Below are positions 42,622 to 51,137 of a DNA stretch of 62,899 nt, one piece after another (the first letter of the stretch is position 1; every line of letters begins with the position of its first letter). The DNA is from Flavobacterium psychrophilum (GTDB lineage: Bacteria > Bacteroidota > Bacteroidia > Flavobacteriales > Flavobacteriaceae), in NCBI GenBank assembly GCA_945890865.1, contig CAMDDB010000012.1:1-62899 (forward strand), given 5' to 3'. Made by a program: the position numbers and the translations under genes. The notes beneath the pieces were generated by a model, which was not told the origin of the DNA, did no database searches, and saw nothing but the letters and a program-made list of their open reading frames with translations.

Positions 42622-42692
42622 TTTCAATCTATTGAAAGTTATAAAATTTGTAACTTCGCCTCCTATAGATGTATAATTTAAAAGTAAAGAAA

Positions 42693-42875
42693 ATGTCAAT
42701 GAATAAGAATACAGTATTAGCTTGGGCAACCTTTATCATGTTGTTAATGGGCTTTATTTTAATTGGATTAGGGATGTATCGCTATGCCGATATAGCAGGT
42801 TGGGGATTTGCTTCTGTTGGAGTAGGTTTCTTAGCAAACGCTTGGGTATTTAATGCTTTAAAGGGAAGAGTTTAA
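42693..42875 (+). CDS. Small membrane protein of the CAL67264 type
   Basis: A 60-residue protein with two membrane segments (TVLAWATFIMLLMGFILIGLGM and GWGFASVGVGFLANAWVFNAL). It resembles the short Flavobacteriaceae family I know as CAL67264 membrane proteins, of unknown function. A longer frame begins at an ATG at 42669, but the family starts at MSMNKN, so 42693 is used. It is followed 53 bases later by ettA. Confidence 0.75.
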   Translation: MSMNKNTVLAWATFIMLLMGFILIGLGMYRYADIAGWGFASVGVGFLANAWVFNALKGRV

Positions 42876-42928
42876 TTTTAGAAAAAAATTGGAACTATAC
42901 TTCAACACAAAAAAATAATCAAATAACT

Positions 42929-44620
42929 ATGTCAGACGATAAAAAAGTAATTTTCTCAATGCAAAAATTGAGTAAAAGTTACCAAGGAAGTGATAAGCAA
43001 GTATTAAAAAATATCTATTTAAGCTTCTTTTATGGAGCCAAAATTGGTATTTTAGGTCTTAATGGTTCAGGCAAATCTTCGCTATTGAAAATCATTGCAG
43101 GTGTTGATAAAAACTATCAAGGCGATGTAGTATTTGCTCCAGGATATACTGTTGGATATTTAGAACAAGAACCACAACTAGACGAAACCAAAACCGTTAT
43201 TGAGGTTGTTAGAGAAGGTGCCGCAGAAATTTTTGCCTTATTAGACGAGTTTAATAAGATTAACGATGATTTTGGATTGCCAGAAGTATATGAAGATGCC
43301 GATAAAATGCAAAAGCTTATGGATCGCCAAGCCGAATTACAAGATCGTATCGATGCTTGTGGCGCATGGGAAATCGATACCAAATTAGAAATTGCCATGG
43401 ACGCGCTTCGTACACCAGATTCAGATACGCCTATTTCAGTTTTATCTGGAGGTGAGAAACGTCGTGTAGCCTTGTGTCGTTTGCTATTGCAACAACCCGA
43501 TGTATTGTTGTTAGACGAGCCCACCAATCACTTGGATGCCGAATCAGTTCTGTGGTTAGAACAACATTTGCAACAGTATGCTGGAACTGTCATTGCTGTA
43601 ACTCACGATCGCTATTTTCTAGATAATGTAGCCGGATGGATTTTAGAGTTGGATAGAGGAGAAGGTATTCCTTGGAAAGGTAATTATTCGTCTTGGTTAG
43701 ATCAAAAATCAAAACGTATGGAGCAAGAAGAAAAAGTAGCTTCAAAACGTAGAAAAACATTAGAACGCGAGTTGGATTGGGTTCGTCAAGGCGCAAAAGG
43801 TCGTCAAACCAAACAAAAAGCGCGTTTACAGAATTACGATAAATTATTAAATGAAGATCAAAAAGAACTCGACGAAAAATTAGAAATCTACATTCCAAAT
43901 GGACCACGTTTGGGTACTAATGTGATTGAAGCAAAAGGCGTTGCCAAAGCTTTTGGAGATAAATTATTGTATGACGATTTAAATTTTGTATTGCCTCAGG
44001 CAGGAATTGTTGGAATAATTGGTCCTAATGGTGCGGGTAAATCAACTATTTTTCGAATGATAATGGGAGAAGAAAAGCCAGATTCTGGACTGTTTTCTAT
44101 TGGAGATACTGTAAAAATTGCCTATGTAGACCAATCACATTCTAATATTGATGTGAATAAATCGATTTGGGAAAACTTTTGTGATGGTCAAGAATTAATT
44201 TTAATGGGTGGAAGACAAGTGAATTCAAGAGCTTATCTGTCACGATTTAACTTTGGCGGAAGCGATCAAAATAAAAAAGTAGCCGCACTTTCAGGTGGAG
44301 AACGCAATAGATTACATTTGGCCATGACCTTGAAAGAGGAGGGGAATGTTTTGCTTCTCGATGAGCCAACCAATGATTTAGATATAAACACATTACGTGC
44401 CTTAGAAGAAGGTTTGGAAAACTTTGCGGGTTGTGCAGTTATTATTTCGCACGACCGTTGGTTTTTAGATCGTGTATGTACTCACATATTAGCTTTTGAA
44501 GGCGATTCACAGGTATATTGTTTTGAAGGAAGTTTTTCAGAATATGAAGAAAACAAACGCAAGCGCCTAGGTAAAGATGTTATGCCTACTCGAATTAAAT
44601 ATAAAAAACTGATCCGATAA
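42929..44620 (+). CDS. ettA: Energy-dependent translational throttle protein EttA
   Basis: A 563-residue ABC-F ATPase without membrane segments. It binds the ribosomal E site and gates the first elongation step according to ATP/ADP. Two nucleotide domains are visible: Walker A GLNGSGKSS near 47-55 with signature LSGGEKRR and DEPTNHLD; and Walker A GPNGAGKST near 364-372 with LSGGERNR and DEPTNDLD. The charged linker (VASKRRKTLERELDWVRQGAKGRQTKQKARLQNYDKL) and arm domain match EttA length. The gene ends directly before a terminator. Confidence 0.95.
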   Translation: MSDDKKVIFSMQKLSKSYQGSDKQVLKNIYLSFFYGAKIGILGLNGSGKSSLLKIIAGVDKNYQGDVVFAPGYTVGYLEQEPQLDETKTVIEVVREGAAEIFALLDEFNKINDDFGLPEVYEDADKMQKLMDRQAELQDRIDACGAWEIDTKLEIAMDALRTPDSDTPISVLSGGEKRRVALCRLLLQQPDVLLLDEPTNHLDAESVLWLEQHLQQYAGTVIAVTHDRYFLDNVAGWILELDRGEGIPWKGNYSSWLDQKSKRMEQEEKVASKRRKTLERELDWVRQGAKGRQTKQKARLQNYDKLLNEDQKELDEKLEIYIPNGPRLGTNVIEAKGVAKAFGDKLLYDDLNFVLPQAGIVGIIGPNGAGKSTIFRMIMGEEKPDSGLFSIGDTVKIAYVDQSHSNIDVNKSIWENFCDGQELILMGGRQVNSRAYLSRFNFGGSDQNKKVAALSGGERNRLHLAMTLKEEGNVLLLDEPTNDLDINTLRALEEGLENFAGCAVIISHDRWFLDRVCTHILAFEGDSQVYCFEGSFSEYEENKRKRLGKDVMPTRIKYKKLIR

Positions 44621-44624
44621 GTAT

Positions 44625-44656
44625 AAAAAAAACGCTGGTTAATACCAGCGTTTTTT
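44625..44656. terminator. Terminator between ettA and the DEAD-box helicase
   Basis: CGCTGGT / ACCAGCG stem with A and T tracts on either side. The right arm lies within the last codons of the converging helicase gene, whose stop is at 44639. Confidence 0.8.
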
Positions 44657-45898
44657 GTTTTTCTTTGAAGCTTCCGATTTTCTAGAATTGGAGTTGGGAT
44701 TCATTCTATTACTGTCTTTATTTCGTAAATCTGGTTTTGCATCTGGATTGATTTCATCATCTTTCCATGTAAACGAGTGATCAGTAACCACTTTTACTTT
44801 CATTCTAATCAATTTTTCGATGTCTTGCCAATAGGGTTTTTCGTCTTTACCACAAAAGGAAATAGCCAAACCTGAATTTCCGGCTCTTCCGGTTCTACCA
44901 ATTCGGTGAACATAGGTCTCCGATATATTTGGAATATCAAAATTAATTACAAAAGGCAGTTGTTCAATATCAATTCCGCGTGCAGCAATATCGGTGGCAA
45001 CTAGAATATCAATTTCTTTATTTTTAAATTGCTCTAAAACACGTTGACGTGCATTTTGCGATTTATCTCCGTGAATGGCTTCGGCTTTTATGCTTGCTTT
45101 TTTTAATACTTTTACAATGTTATCGGCTCCGTGTTTTGTTCGCGTAAATACCAATGCATTACTCAAACTTTCTTGGATGATGAGTTGTTTTAAGAGTAAA
45201 CGCTTATCATCTTTATTGACAAAATATACTTTTTGAGACACATTTTCTGCCGTACTTGAAACAGGAGTTACCGAAATGTACTTTGGTTTTGTCAAAAAAG
45301 TATCGGCTAATTCTCTTATGGCTATCGGCATGGTCGCTGAAAACAATAAGGTTTGACGGTTGTCTGGGGTTAGTTTGATAATTTTTTTAACATCGTTTAT
45401 AAATCCCATATCTAGCATTTGATCGGCCTCATCGAGTACCAAGTGATGCATGTGATTCAAATCGATATATCCTTGTTTATGAAGGTCTAATAATCTTCCT
45501 GGTGTAGCAATTAATACATCGACTCCATTTTTCAATTCGTTGACTTGAGGTACTTGATTAACACCTCCAAAAATAACCAACGATTTGACATTGGTATATT
45601 TGCCATAGGTTTTAAAGCTTTCGTCGATTTGAATGGCTAACTCACGTGTAGGTGTTACCACTAGGGTGCGAATATGTTTTGCTTTATTTGCCGAACCTAC
45701 AATTCGGTGAATCAAGTTTAATATTGGAATAGCGAATGCGCCGGTTTTACCGGTACCCGTTTGAGCACAAGCTACTAAGTCTTGCCCTAATAAAATTTCT
45801 GGTATTGCTTGTTCTTGAATAGGAGTTGGATTAGAATATCCTTCTTCTTCCAAAGCTTGTTGTATATTGTTGTAAAGTTTTAAATCGTTAAATGTCAT
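44639..45898 (-). CDS. DEAD-box RNA helicase (RhlE-like)
   Basis: A 419-residue RNA helicase. The motifs are Q-motif GYSNPTPIQEQAIP near 19-32, Walker A AQTGTGKT near 45-52, PTRELAIQ, ATPGRLLDL near 130, DEAD in VLDEADQMLD near 152, SAT, and HRIGRTGRAG near 329. The C-terminal 45 residues are charged and low-complexity (NKDSNRMNPNSNSRKSEASKKNKKRWY), typical of RhlE-type proteins that act in ribosome assembly and cold growth. A short hairpin lies in the predicted 5' leader. Confidence 0.92.
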   Translation of the reverse strand: MTFNDLKLYNNIQQALEEEGYSNPTPIQEQAIPEILLGQDLVACAQTGTGKTGAFAIPILNLIHRIVGSANKAKHIRTLVVTPTRELAIQIDESFKTYGKYTNVKSLVIFGGVNQVPQVNELKNGVDVLIATPGRLLDLHKQGYIDLNHMHHLVLDEADQMLDMGFINDVKKIIKLTPDNRQTLLFSATMPIAIRELADTFLTKPKYISVTPVSSTAENVSQKVYFVNKDDKRLLLKQLIIQESLSNALVFTRTKHGADNIVKVLKKASIKAEAIHGDKSQNARQRVLEQFKNKEIDILVATDIAARGIDIEQLPFVINFDIPNISETYVHRIGRTGRAGNSGLAISFCGKDEKPYWQDIEKLIRMKVKVVTDHSFTWKDDEINPDAKPDLRNKDSNRMNPNSNSRKSEASKKNKKRWY

Positions 45899-45914
45899 AT
45901 AAAATAATTAGTCT

Positions 45915-45930
45915 GTTGCAGTATAGCAAC
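45915..45930 (-). promoter_or_regulatory. Short hairpin in the 5' leader of the DEAD-box helicase
   Basis: GTTGC-AGTATA-GCAAC, five paired bases, lies between the predicted transcription start and the ATG at 45898. It is too short to call a known element. Confidence 0.25.
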
Positions 45931-45937
45931 TTGACGG

Positions 45938-45945
45938 CAAAGGTA
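45938..45945 (-). promoter_or_regulatory. Bacteroidetes -7 box for the DEAD-box helicase
   Basis: The minus strand reads TACCTTTG (TAnnTTTG), about 40 bases upstream of the ATG at 45898. Confidence 0.5.
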
Positions 45946-45976
45946 GTGTTATTTTAATTAACTTGATTTTGAAGAT

Positions 45977-47008
45977 TTATTCCGTTTTTGCTTTCATAAA
46001 ATCGGTAATCATGGCTGCAATTAGTTTACCGGTCAAATGATTGTTCTTTGAATCGTCTAGTTCGGGTGCTCCTTCACAAATATGCAAATAAGCAGCATTG
46101 GTTTGTTTCCCCATGAAATAAATATAATGTCTCGCTTTATCAACACTTAAACCGCTCAATGTCATGGCACTACTCGGTATTCCTGGAATAGCATCAAGAT
46201 CAAGTTCTACTCCAAAAGGTTCATTTTTAATAAATTCTGAGGCGTTTTCAAGTTCAGTTTCAAATTGCTTTTCTCTTTTTACCTCTAATTCTTCGTAGGT
46301 TACAAATTTTACTCGAGAAGTCAATTCTTTTAACGTGTCAAAAACACTTTTGGATACAAAATTTTCATGCAATCCAAAAACAAAATATTTTTTTAAGAAT
46401 CCATCTTCAAAGGCATAACTAAAACCATTACCCGAATGTCGTCCTTCTAATATTCTAAAATCGGTATGGGCATCAAAATTAACAGCATTTACTGGTTTTC
46501 CTTTAGCTAAAGCAAGCCCTTTAATATTACCATAGGCATTGTTGTGACCCCCGCCAATGATGATTGGTATTTTATCAGCTTTACAAATTTGGTGAATTAC
46601 ATGGGAGACTTCTTTATCAATTTTTTCAACCAAAGCAAAAAGTATCTTGCGATCTTCTTTGTTTTTTGGGTTTAAATGATCTGCTTGTTTGCGTTCTTCT
46701 TCAAAATTTAAATGGCCTAGAACTAATAAATCACTTCCTTTGCAAAATTTATTATGTTGAATATTGACTAAGTTTATTAGAGCGCTTTCATATGCTGAAG
46801 CTGTACCTATTCGTCCTAAATTTGCTTTAACACCTATGTCTTCCGAGAGTCCCACCAGTACAAATCTTGCTTCACAAGTAGCAATATAATCATAAATATT
46901 AGCTCCAGTTGGAACGGTTTTTATCTTTTCACCAAATTTAATTTCGCCACTGCGATGATTCGTAATTTTAGCTAACTGAACGGGAGTTAGTATTGTAATA
47001 TTTTCCAT
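45977..47008 (-). CDS. hutG: Formimidoylglutamase (arginase/ureohydrolase family)
   Basis: A 343-residue Mn-dependent hydrolase of the arginase fold. It splits N-formimidoyl-L-glutamate in the last step of histidine degradation. The metal motifs are IIIGGGHNNAYG near 150, VNFDAHTDFR near 174-183 and VELDLDAIPG near 270. It resembles HutG-like proteins of Flavobacteria; an arginase or agmatinase role is possible, but hutI nearby supports histidine use. The -7 box lies immediately upstream. Confidence 0.85.
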   Translation of the reverse strand: MENITILTPVQLAKITNHRSGEIKFGEKIKTVPTGANIYDYIATCEARFVLVGLSEDIGVKANLGRIGTASAYESALINLVNIQHNKFCKGSDLLVLGHLNFEEERKQADHLNPKNKEDRKILFALVEKIDKEVSHVIHQICKADKIPIIIGGGHNNAYGNIKGLALAKGKPVNAVNFDAHTDFRILEGRHSGNGFSYAFEDGFLKKYFVFGLHENFVSKSVFDTLKELTSRVKFVTYEELEVKREKQFETELENASEFIKNEPFGVELDLDAIPGIPSSAMTLSGLSVDKARHYIYFMGKQTNAAYLHICEGAPELDDSKNNHLTGKLIAAMITDFMKAKTE

Positions 47009-47016
47009 AAAAAGGT

Positions 47017-47024
47017 CAAAAATA
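47017..47024 (-). promoter_or_regulatory. Bacteroidetes -7 box for hutG
   Basis: The minus strand reads TATTTTTG (TAnnTTTG), nine bases upstream of the ATG at 47008. Confidence 0.45.
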
Positions 47025-47090
47025 GTCTATTCAAATGTACTATTTTAAAATAATAATTGGTATTATTATAAAAATTTCTTTTTTTAGTTG

Positions 47091-47098
47091 TAAATTTG
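47091..47098 (+). promoter_or_regulatory. Bacteroidetes -7 box for the 47129 gene
   Basis: TAAATTTG (TAnnTTTG), 30 bases upstream of the ATG at 47129. Confidence 0.5.
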
Positions 47099-47128
47099 AC
47101 CGTCTAATTTATTTAATCTACAACGAAT

Positions 47129-48007
47129 ATGGAAAACAATTCAAATAATTCAGGTTTAAAAGCTGCTGTAGTAGTTTTGGCTTTATTGTTATTAACTAGT
47201 GTGGGCTATATTTATAAAATTACAGCCGATACAAAAAAAGAAGTAACAAAAATTACGACTGAAAAAGATTCTTTAGCTGAAGAATTGAAAGCGAAAATTG
47301 AAGAATATGATCTAATGATCGCTGATAATTCGGCATTAAAAGATGAAATTCAAGCAGAACAAGCTAAAATGGTTGCCTTGTTAGAACAAGTTGAACAATC
47401 CAAAGGTGATGTTGCTGCGATGGCTAAATACAAAAGATCCTATTTAAAATTAAAAGGAGAAATGGAAAATTTAGTAGCCGAAAATAAATTGTTAAAAGAA
47501 CAAAATGTTACTTTGACATCTAGTTTAGACAGCACCAAAGTAGTTTTGAATGATGCCAAAAAATTTAACGATACGTTGTTGGTTCAAAATGAAGGATTGA
47601 CTAAAACTGTTGAAAAAGGTTCAAAATTAGCCGTGTTGAATTTAAAAGTACTTGCGGTTAAGCAAAAAAGTTCAGGCAAACAAATAGAGACGGATAAAGC
47701 GGGTCGTGCCGATAAATTAAAAGTAAGTTTTTTAATTGCAGAGAATCAAATTGCTATGAAAGGGAACCGTGAATATTATGTGCAAATCATTGATAGTAAA
47801 AGCAATATATTAGGGGAAAAGAAAACGATACCTGCTGGAGATAAAACATTAACCTATAGTTTTATTTCTACGGTTACCTATGAAAATAAAACAGTTCAAG
47901 TTAATGAAGAGGTTACTGGAAAAGATTTTGCAGCTGGAACTTATTTTGTTAATGTGTTCGATAAAAATTCAGAATTGGTTTCTAAAACAAGTTTTACATT
48001 GCGTTAA
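47129..48007 (+). CDS. Membrane-anchored coiled-coil protein of unknown function
   Basis: A 292-residue protein: one N-terminal membrane segment (AAVVVLALLLLTSVGYIYKI, about 11-30), a long coiled coil (about 33-180, rich in K/E/L heptads, such as TTEKDSLAEELKAKIEEYDL) and a C-terminal beta domain (KLKVSFLIAENQIAMKGNREYYVQIID to the end). The N-terminus would be anchored in the inner membrane with the coil outside. Related proteins are sometimes named as chromosome partitioning proteins, but there is no Walker or ParA motif here. I assign no function. It lies alone, with a terminator after it. Confidence 0.85.
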   Translation: MENNSNNSGLKAAVVVLALLLLTSVGYIYKITADTKKEVTKITTEKDSLAEELKAKIEEYDLMIADNSALKDEIQAEQAKMVALLEQVEQSKGDVAAMAKYKRSYLKLKGEMENLVAENKLLKEQNVTLTSSLDSTKVVLNDAKKFNDTLLVQNEGLTKTVEKGSKLAVLNLKVLAVKQKSSGKQIETDKAGRADKLKVSFLIAENQIAMKGNREYYVQIIDSKSNILGEKKTIPAGDKTLTYSFISTVTYENKTVQVNEEVTGKDFAAGTYFVNVFDKNSELVSKTSFTLR

Positions 48008-48023
48008 TCAAATTCTAAATGAT

Positions 48024-48059
48024 AAAAAAAATCCTGATGAAACCATCAGGATTTTTTTT
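48024..48059. terminator. Bidirectional terminator
   Basis: ATCCTGATG / CATCAGGAT hairpin with A and T runs on both sides, overlapping the crcB stop. Confidence 0.85.
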
Positions 48060-48435
48060 ATATAAATTTGGTCAAGTAATTTCCAATTCCCACCGCTATA
48101 ATGGTTAATAACACTGAAGCAATTATATATAAATAAGCATAAAGTTGTTGCCCATTTTGAAACAAAGTATAGTTTTCTGAAGCAAAACTAGAAAAAGTAG
48201 TAAATCCACCGCAGAAGCCTACAATTAATAAAAATTTTAAGGGATGATTTTCAGGATAGTATTTGGCTAATATTCCAATAAATAGACCAATTAGCAAACT
48301 ACCAAGTACATTTATTATTAGGGTAGCCAAGGGAAAACCACCTTGAAAATATTTTGCAGTTAATCCTCCCGAAATATATCGTAAAATGCTTCCAATTGCG
48401 CCTCCCAGTCCAACAAGGAGTAGTGTTTTTATCAT
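48058..48435 (-). CDS. crcB: Fluoride efflux channel CrcB/FluC
   Basis: A 125-residue inner membrane protein with four segments that exports fluoride as a dual-topology dimer. The motifs are GLGGAIGSILRYISGG near 8-23, FPLATLIINVLGSLLIGLFIG near 34-54 (pore-lining N) and GFCGGFTTFSSFASENY near 73-89 (the FxxF phenylalanines). Its start overlaps the hutI stop by four bases, so it is expressed with hutI and not from a fluoride riboswitch. Confidence 0.95.
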   Translation of the reverse strand: MIKTLLLVGLGGAIGSILRYISGGLTAKYFQGGFPLATLIINVLGSLLIGLFIGILAKYYPENHPLKFLLIVGFCGGFTTFSSFASENYTLFQNGQQLYAYLYIIASVLLTIIAVGIGNYLTKFI

Positions 48436-49679
48436 TGTTTTACTTTAATAAATTGACCTTCGATCATTATTTTTTCAATTAAATTAGTTCCAAAAGAGTA
48501 GGGTAATTGATAATAACTTGAGATTGGCTTGGTTATGATAATATTTGCTTTTTTGCCCTTTGTAATACTTCCATGTGTAGCTGAAACCCCCATGGCATAA
48601 GCGCCATTTAGTGTAGCTGCATTAATGGCTTCTTCAGGGGTCATTTTCATTTTTATACACGCTGTTGCAACCACAAAATTCATATTTCCAGTTGGATTAG
48701 TTCCTGGGTTATAATCTGAAGCTAATGCTAAAGGCAACCCGGCATCAATTAATTTTCGTGCGGGCGTATACGGTATATTTATAAAGAAAGAACAACCCGG
48801 CAAAGCAACAGGCATGGTTTGGCTATTTTGTAATGCTAAGATATCATCATCGGAAATAATTTCTAAATGATCGACACTTAAGGCCCCTTTTTCAACACAA
48901 GCTTTAATACCGCCAAAAGCGGTAAATTGATTAACATGAATTTTTGGTAGCAATCCAAATTGTTTTCCGGATTCCATAATTAATTGGGTTTCTTCAATGG
49001 AAAAATATCCGGTTTCTAGAAATGCATCAATATAATCGGCTAAATTTTCTGCAGCAATTTTAGGGAGCATTTCATTAATTAGTAACTTTAGGTATCCCGA
49101 ATGATCTGTTTTATATTCAAGAGGAAAAGCATGTGCGCCTAAAAATGTAGCTTTAATTTCGATCGGATAGTTTGCTTTTAAGCGCTGTATTACGCGCAAC
49201 ATCTTTAATTCGCCTTCAACGGTTAAACCATACCCCGATTTGATTTCGACGGCTCCTGTTCCTTGTTGCATAATTTCTTCCAATCGAATTCTAGATTGCT
49301 CGTATAATTCGTCTTCTGAAGTTTGATTTAATAGGTTGGCCGAATTAATTATTCCTCCGCCACGACTGGCAATTTCTTCATAAGATAACCCATTGATTCG
49401 ATCTACAAATTCTTGAATTCTATTTCCCGCATAGACTATATGTGTGTGACTGTCTACCCATGTAGGTAAAATTACACGATCGATTGCATCCACTATTTGT
49501 GCATCGGGTACAGCGGGACAATTTTTCATAGGACCAAAATCGGAAATGATATTATTTTCGATCAATAGGTAAGCATGATCTATTTTGGGTAACTGTTTCA
49601 TAGCGTCACCTGAAACCATCTCTATAGGTTGTTCTCTTACCTGTAACAGCTCTTTTATATTGATAATTAGCGTTTGCAT
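48432..49679 (-). CDS. hutI: Imidazolonepropionase
   Basis: A 415-residue amidohydrolase of histidine degradation that opens imidazolonepropionate to formimidoylglutamate, the substrate of HutG. Metal ligands are in DSHTHIVYAGNR near 76-87, FLGAHAFPLE near 184 and HVNQFTAFGG near 246. VDHLEIISDDD near 269 and LASDYNPGTNPTGNMNFV near 317-334 hold the conserved Asp and substrate residues. hutG lies about 1.4 kb away on the same strand but in a separate transcript. hutH and hutU are not in the window. Confidence 0.95.
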   Translation of the reverse strand: MQTLIINIKELLQVREQPIEMVSGDAMKQLPKIDHAYLLIENNIISDFGPMKNCPAVPDAQIVDAIDRVILPTWVDSHTHIVYAGNRIQEFVDRINGLSYEEIASRGGGIINSANLLNQTSEDELYEQSRIRLEEIMQQGTGAVEIKSGYGLTVEGELKMLRVIQRLKANYPIEIKATFLGAHAFPLEYKTDHSGYLKLLINEMLPKIAAENLADYIDAFLETGYFSIEETQLIMESGKQFGLLPKIHVNQFTAFGGIKACVEKGALSVDHLEIISDDDILALQNSQTMPVALPGCSFFINIPYTPARKLIDAGLPLALASDYNPGTNPTGNMNFVVATACIKMKMTPEEAINAATLNGAYAMGVSATHGSITKGKKANIIITKPISSYYQLPYSFGTNLIEKIMIEGQFIKVKQ

Positions 49680-49749
49680 TGAAATAAATTTGAGTAAAAA
49701 TACTTCTCATTTTTAAAAACTCCTATCTTTATGTCAAAATTTATTGGTT

Positions 49750-50820
49750 TTGAGAAAAATTAAATACAAAAAAGGGCGAAAAGTTCAGCCTTCAATATTA
49801 GAGTATACCGGAAGTTATAAAGATATTGTAACAGAATTACAGTTGTTTGTTTACAATAAAGAGGATATAACAGAGTACCATCAGATTGGAGTTAATGAAA
49901 TTGAAGGTAATGTTGATCTTCAAAAAGTCAATTGGATTAATACTCATGGTCTAAATGACACTGACGTGATTCAAGCAATAGGTACTTCTTTTGGGGCTGA
50001 CAATTTTATTATTGGCGATATATTAAACACCAGCAAGCGAACAAAATTAGAAGAGTACAGTGATATATTGTTTTTTAGCGTGAAGTCCTTGTTACCTATT
50101 GAATCTTCGGACAATATTAATGTGGAGCAAATAAGTTTTTTATTAAAAGATCATGTCTTACTTTCATTTCAAGAAAAGCGAAGCGATTTTTTTGTTCACA
50201 TTCGAGAGCGTATTCGTACAAATTCTGGGATTGTGAGAACAAAAAAGGCCGATTTTTTATTGTATTTATTGTTGGATGCGATTATTGAAAATTTTTATAT
50301 TACGCTTGAAAGTGAAGAAGATAAGGTTGATGCTTTAATTAATTTGATTAAAGTAAATACAAAACCCGAAATCTTAGAACATCTAGAAAAGCATAGAGAT
50401 AATCTAAATTTTTTAAAACGTTCTATTATACCACTTCGCGATTCGTTGTATTCGATTAAAACTATCAAGGATGACAATGTTTTTAATTCGATAGAACAAG
50501 AGAATTATTCGTTCTTTTCAAGGTTGCATCAAAAATGTCTAGAATTATTGGAACAAATTGAATCCGATTTGAGTACGCTCGATAGTGCTTCAAATTATTT
50601 CTTTTCGGCTCAAAATAATAAGATGAATGAAGTAATGAAATCCTTGACGGTGGTTTCAATGTTTTTCTTACCGCTTACCTTTATTGTGGGGGTTTATGGT
50701 ATGAATTTTAAAAATTTCCCAGAGTTAGAGTGGGAGAATGGTTACTATATCATTTGGGGAATAATGATTTTAATTGTCATTTTTATGTTCGCCTATTTTA
50801 AGGTAAAAAAATGGTTTTAA
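49750..50820 (+). CDS. corA: Magnesium/cobalt transporter CorA
   Basis: A 356-residue divalent cation channel. The long N-terminal cytosolic domain (VNWINTHGLNDTDVIQAIGTSFG near 56-78 and onward) is followed by two C-terminal membrane segments. The signature YGMNF near residue 317 lies between them and is followed by KNFPELEW, the periplasmic loop. No in-frame ATG exists near the N-terminus. TTG codons lie at 49744 and 49750; the latter gives M-R-K-I-K-Y-K-K, like relatives. A nearby TATCTTTA resembles a -7 box. Confidence 0.92.
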   Translation: MRKIKYKKGRKVQPSILEYTGSYKDIVTELQLFVYNKEDITEYHQIGVNEIEGNVDLQKVNWINTHGLNDTDVIQAIGTSFGADNFIIGDILNTSKRTKLEEYSDILFFSVKSLLPIESSDNINVEQISFLLKDHVLLSFQEKRSDFFVHIRERIRTNSGIVRTKKADFLLYLLLDAIIENFYITLESEEDKVDALINLIKVNTKPEILEHLEKHRDNLNFLKRSIIPLRDSLYSIKTIKDDNVFNSIEQENYSFFSRLHQKCLELLEQIESDLSTLDSASNYFFSAQNNKMNEVMKSLTVVSMFFLPLTFIVGVYGMNFKNFPELEWENGYYIIWGIMILIVIFMFAYFKVKKWF

Positions 50821-50856
50821 TTACATCAGTTTATCTTAAAATAATTTGATAATAAA

Positions 50857-50887
50857 TTGTTCAAAATAAATATTCCTATTATCTTTG
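50857..50887 (+). promoter_or_regulatory. -33/-7 promoter of the 53-aa membrane protein gene
   Basis: TTG at 50857-50859 and TATCTTTG at 50880-50887 with a 20-base spacer, matching the Bacteroidetes consensus. The ATG follows at 50916. Confidence 0.65.
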
Positions 50888-50915
50888 ACGAGAATTCATA
50901 AATTCCGGAAAAATC

Positions 50916-51077
50916 ATGTTTGAATTTCAACAGTACCTAGGTTTTTTACTTTTCTTAACCATATTAACCATTGGTTTTTGGTTGATGATTTTCTTAGTAG
51001 GATTCGTTCAATATTGGTTGGGCGGTGCTATCATAGAATTGATCAAAGAGAAAAGAAACAAAAACAAAGAAGCGTAA
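50916..51077 (+). CDS. Small membrane protein, 53 residues
   Basis: Lies in the 317-base gap between corA and the receptor gene. It encodes 53 residues: a short N-terminal stretch, one long hydrophobic segment (about 9-31, with FWLMIFLVGFVQYWLGG) and a basic tail (KEKRNKNKEA). No known family is recognised. Support comes from the promoter at 50857-50887 and the terminator 19 bases after the stop. The rest of the gap (50821-50856) holds nothing I can name. Confidence 0.6.
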   Translation: MFEFQQYLGFLLFLTILTIGFWLMIFLVGFVQYWLGGAIIELIKEKRNKNKEA

Positions 51078-51095
51078 ATTTATTTACCTTACAAT

Positions 51096-51125
51096 AAAAA
51101 GTCCCGATTACATCGGGACTTTTTT
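51096..51125. terminator. Bidirectional terminator before the receptor gene
   Basis: AAAAAGTCCCGA / TCGGGACTTTTT hairpin with a TTACA loop. Its stem arms are identical to those of the terminator at 20361-20387. Confidence 0.88.
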
Positions 51126-51137
51126 ATTTTATATTGT

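Noticed and set aside
43117..43527. 136-codon open frame opposite ettA
   Set aside because: It lies wholly inside the strongly conserved EttA gene, has serine/threonine-rich composition typical of antisense frames, and has no promoter or family match.
47129..48007. ParA-type chromosome partitioning protein
   Set aside because: There is no Walker A motif; it is a membrane-anchored coiled coil.
48058..48435. Fluoride riboswitch for crcB
   Set aside because: The crcB start overlaps the hutI stop, leaving no leader for a riboswitch.
20361..51125. Dispersed mobile repeat, since the hairpins at 20361 and 51096 share the same stem
   Set aside because: Both are simple terminators at gene ends; the loops and flanks differ, so shared stem sequence is not enough.
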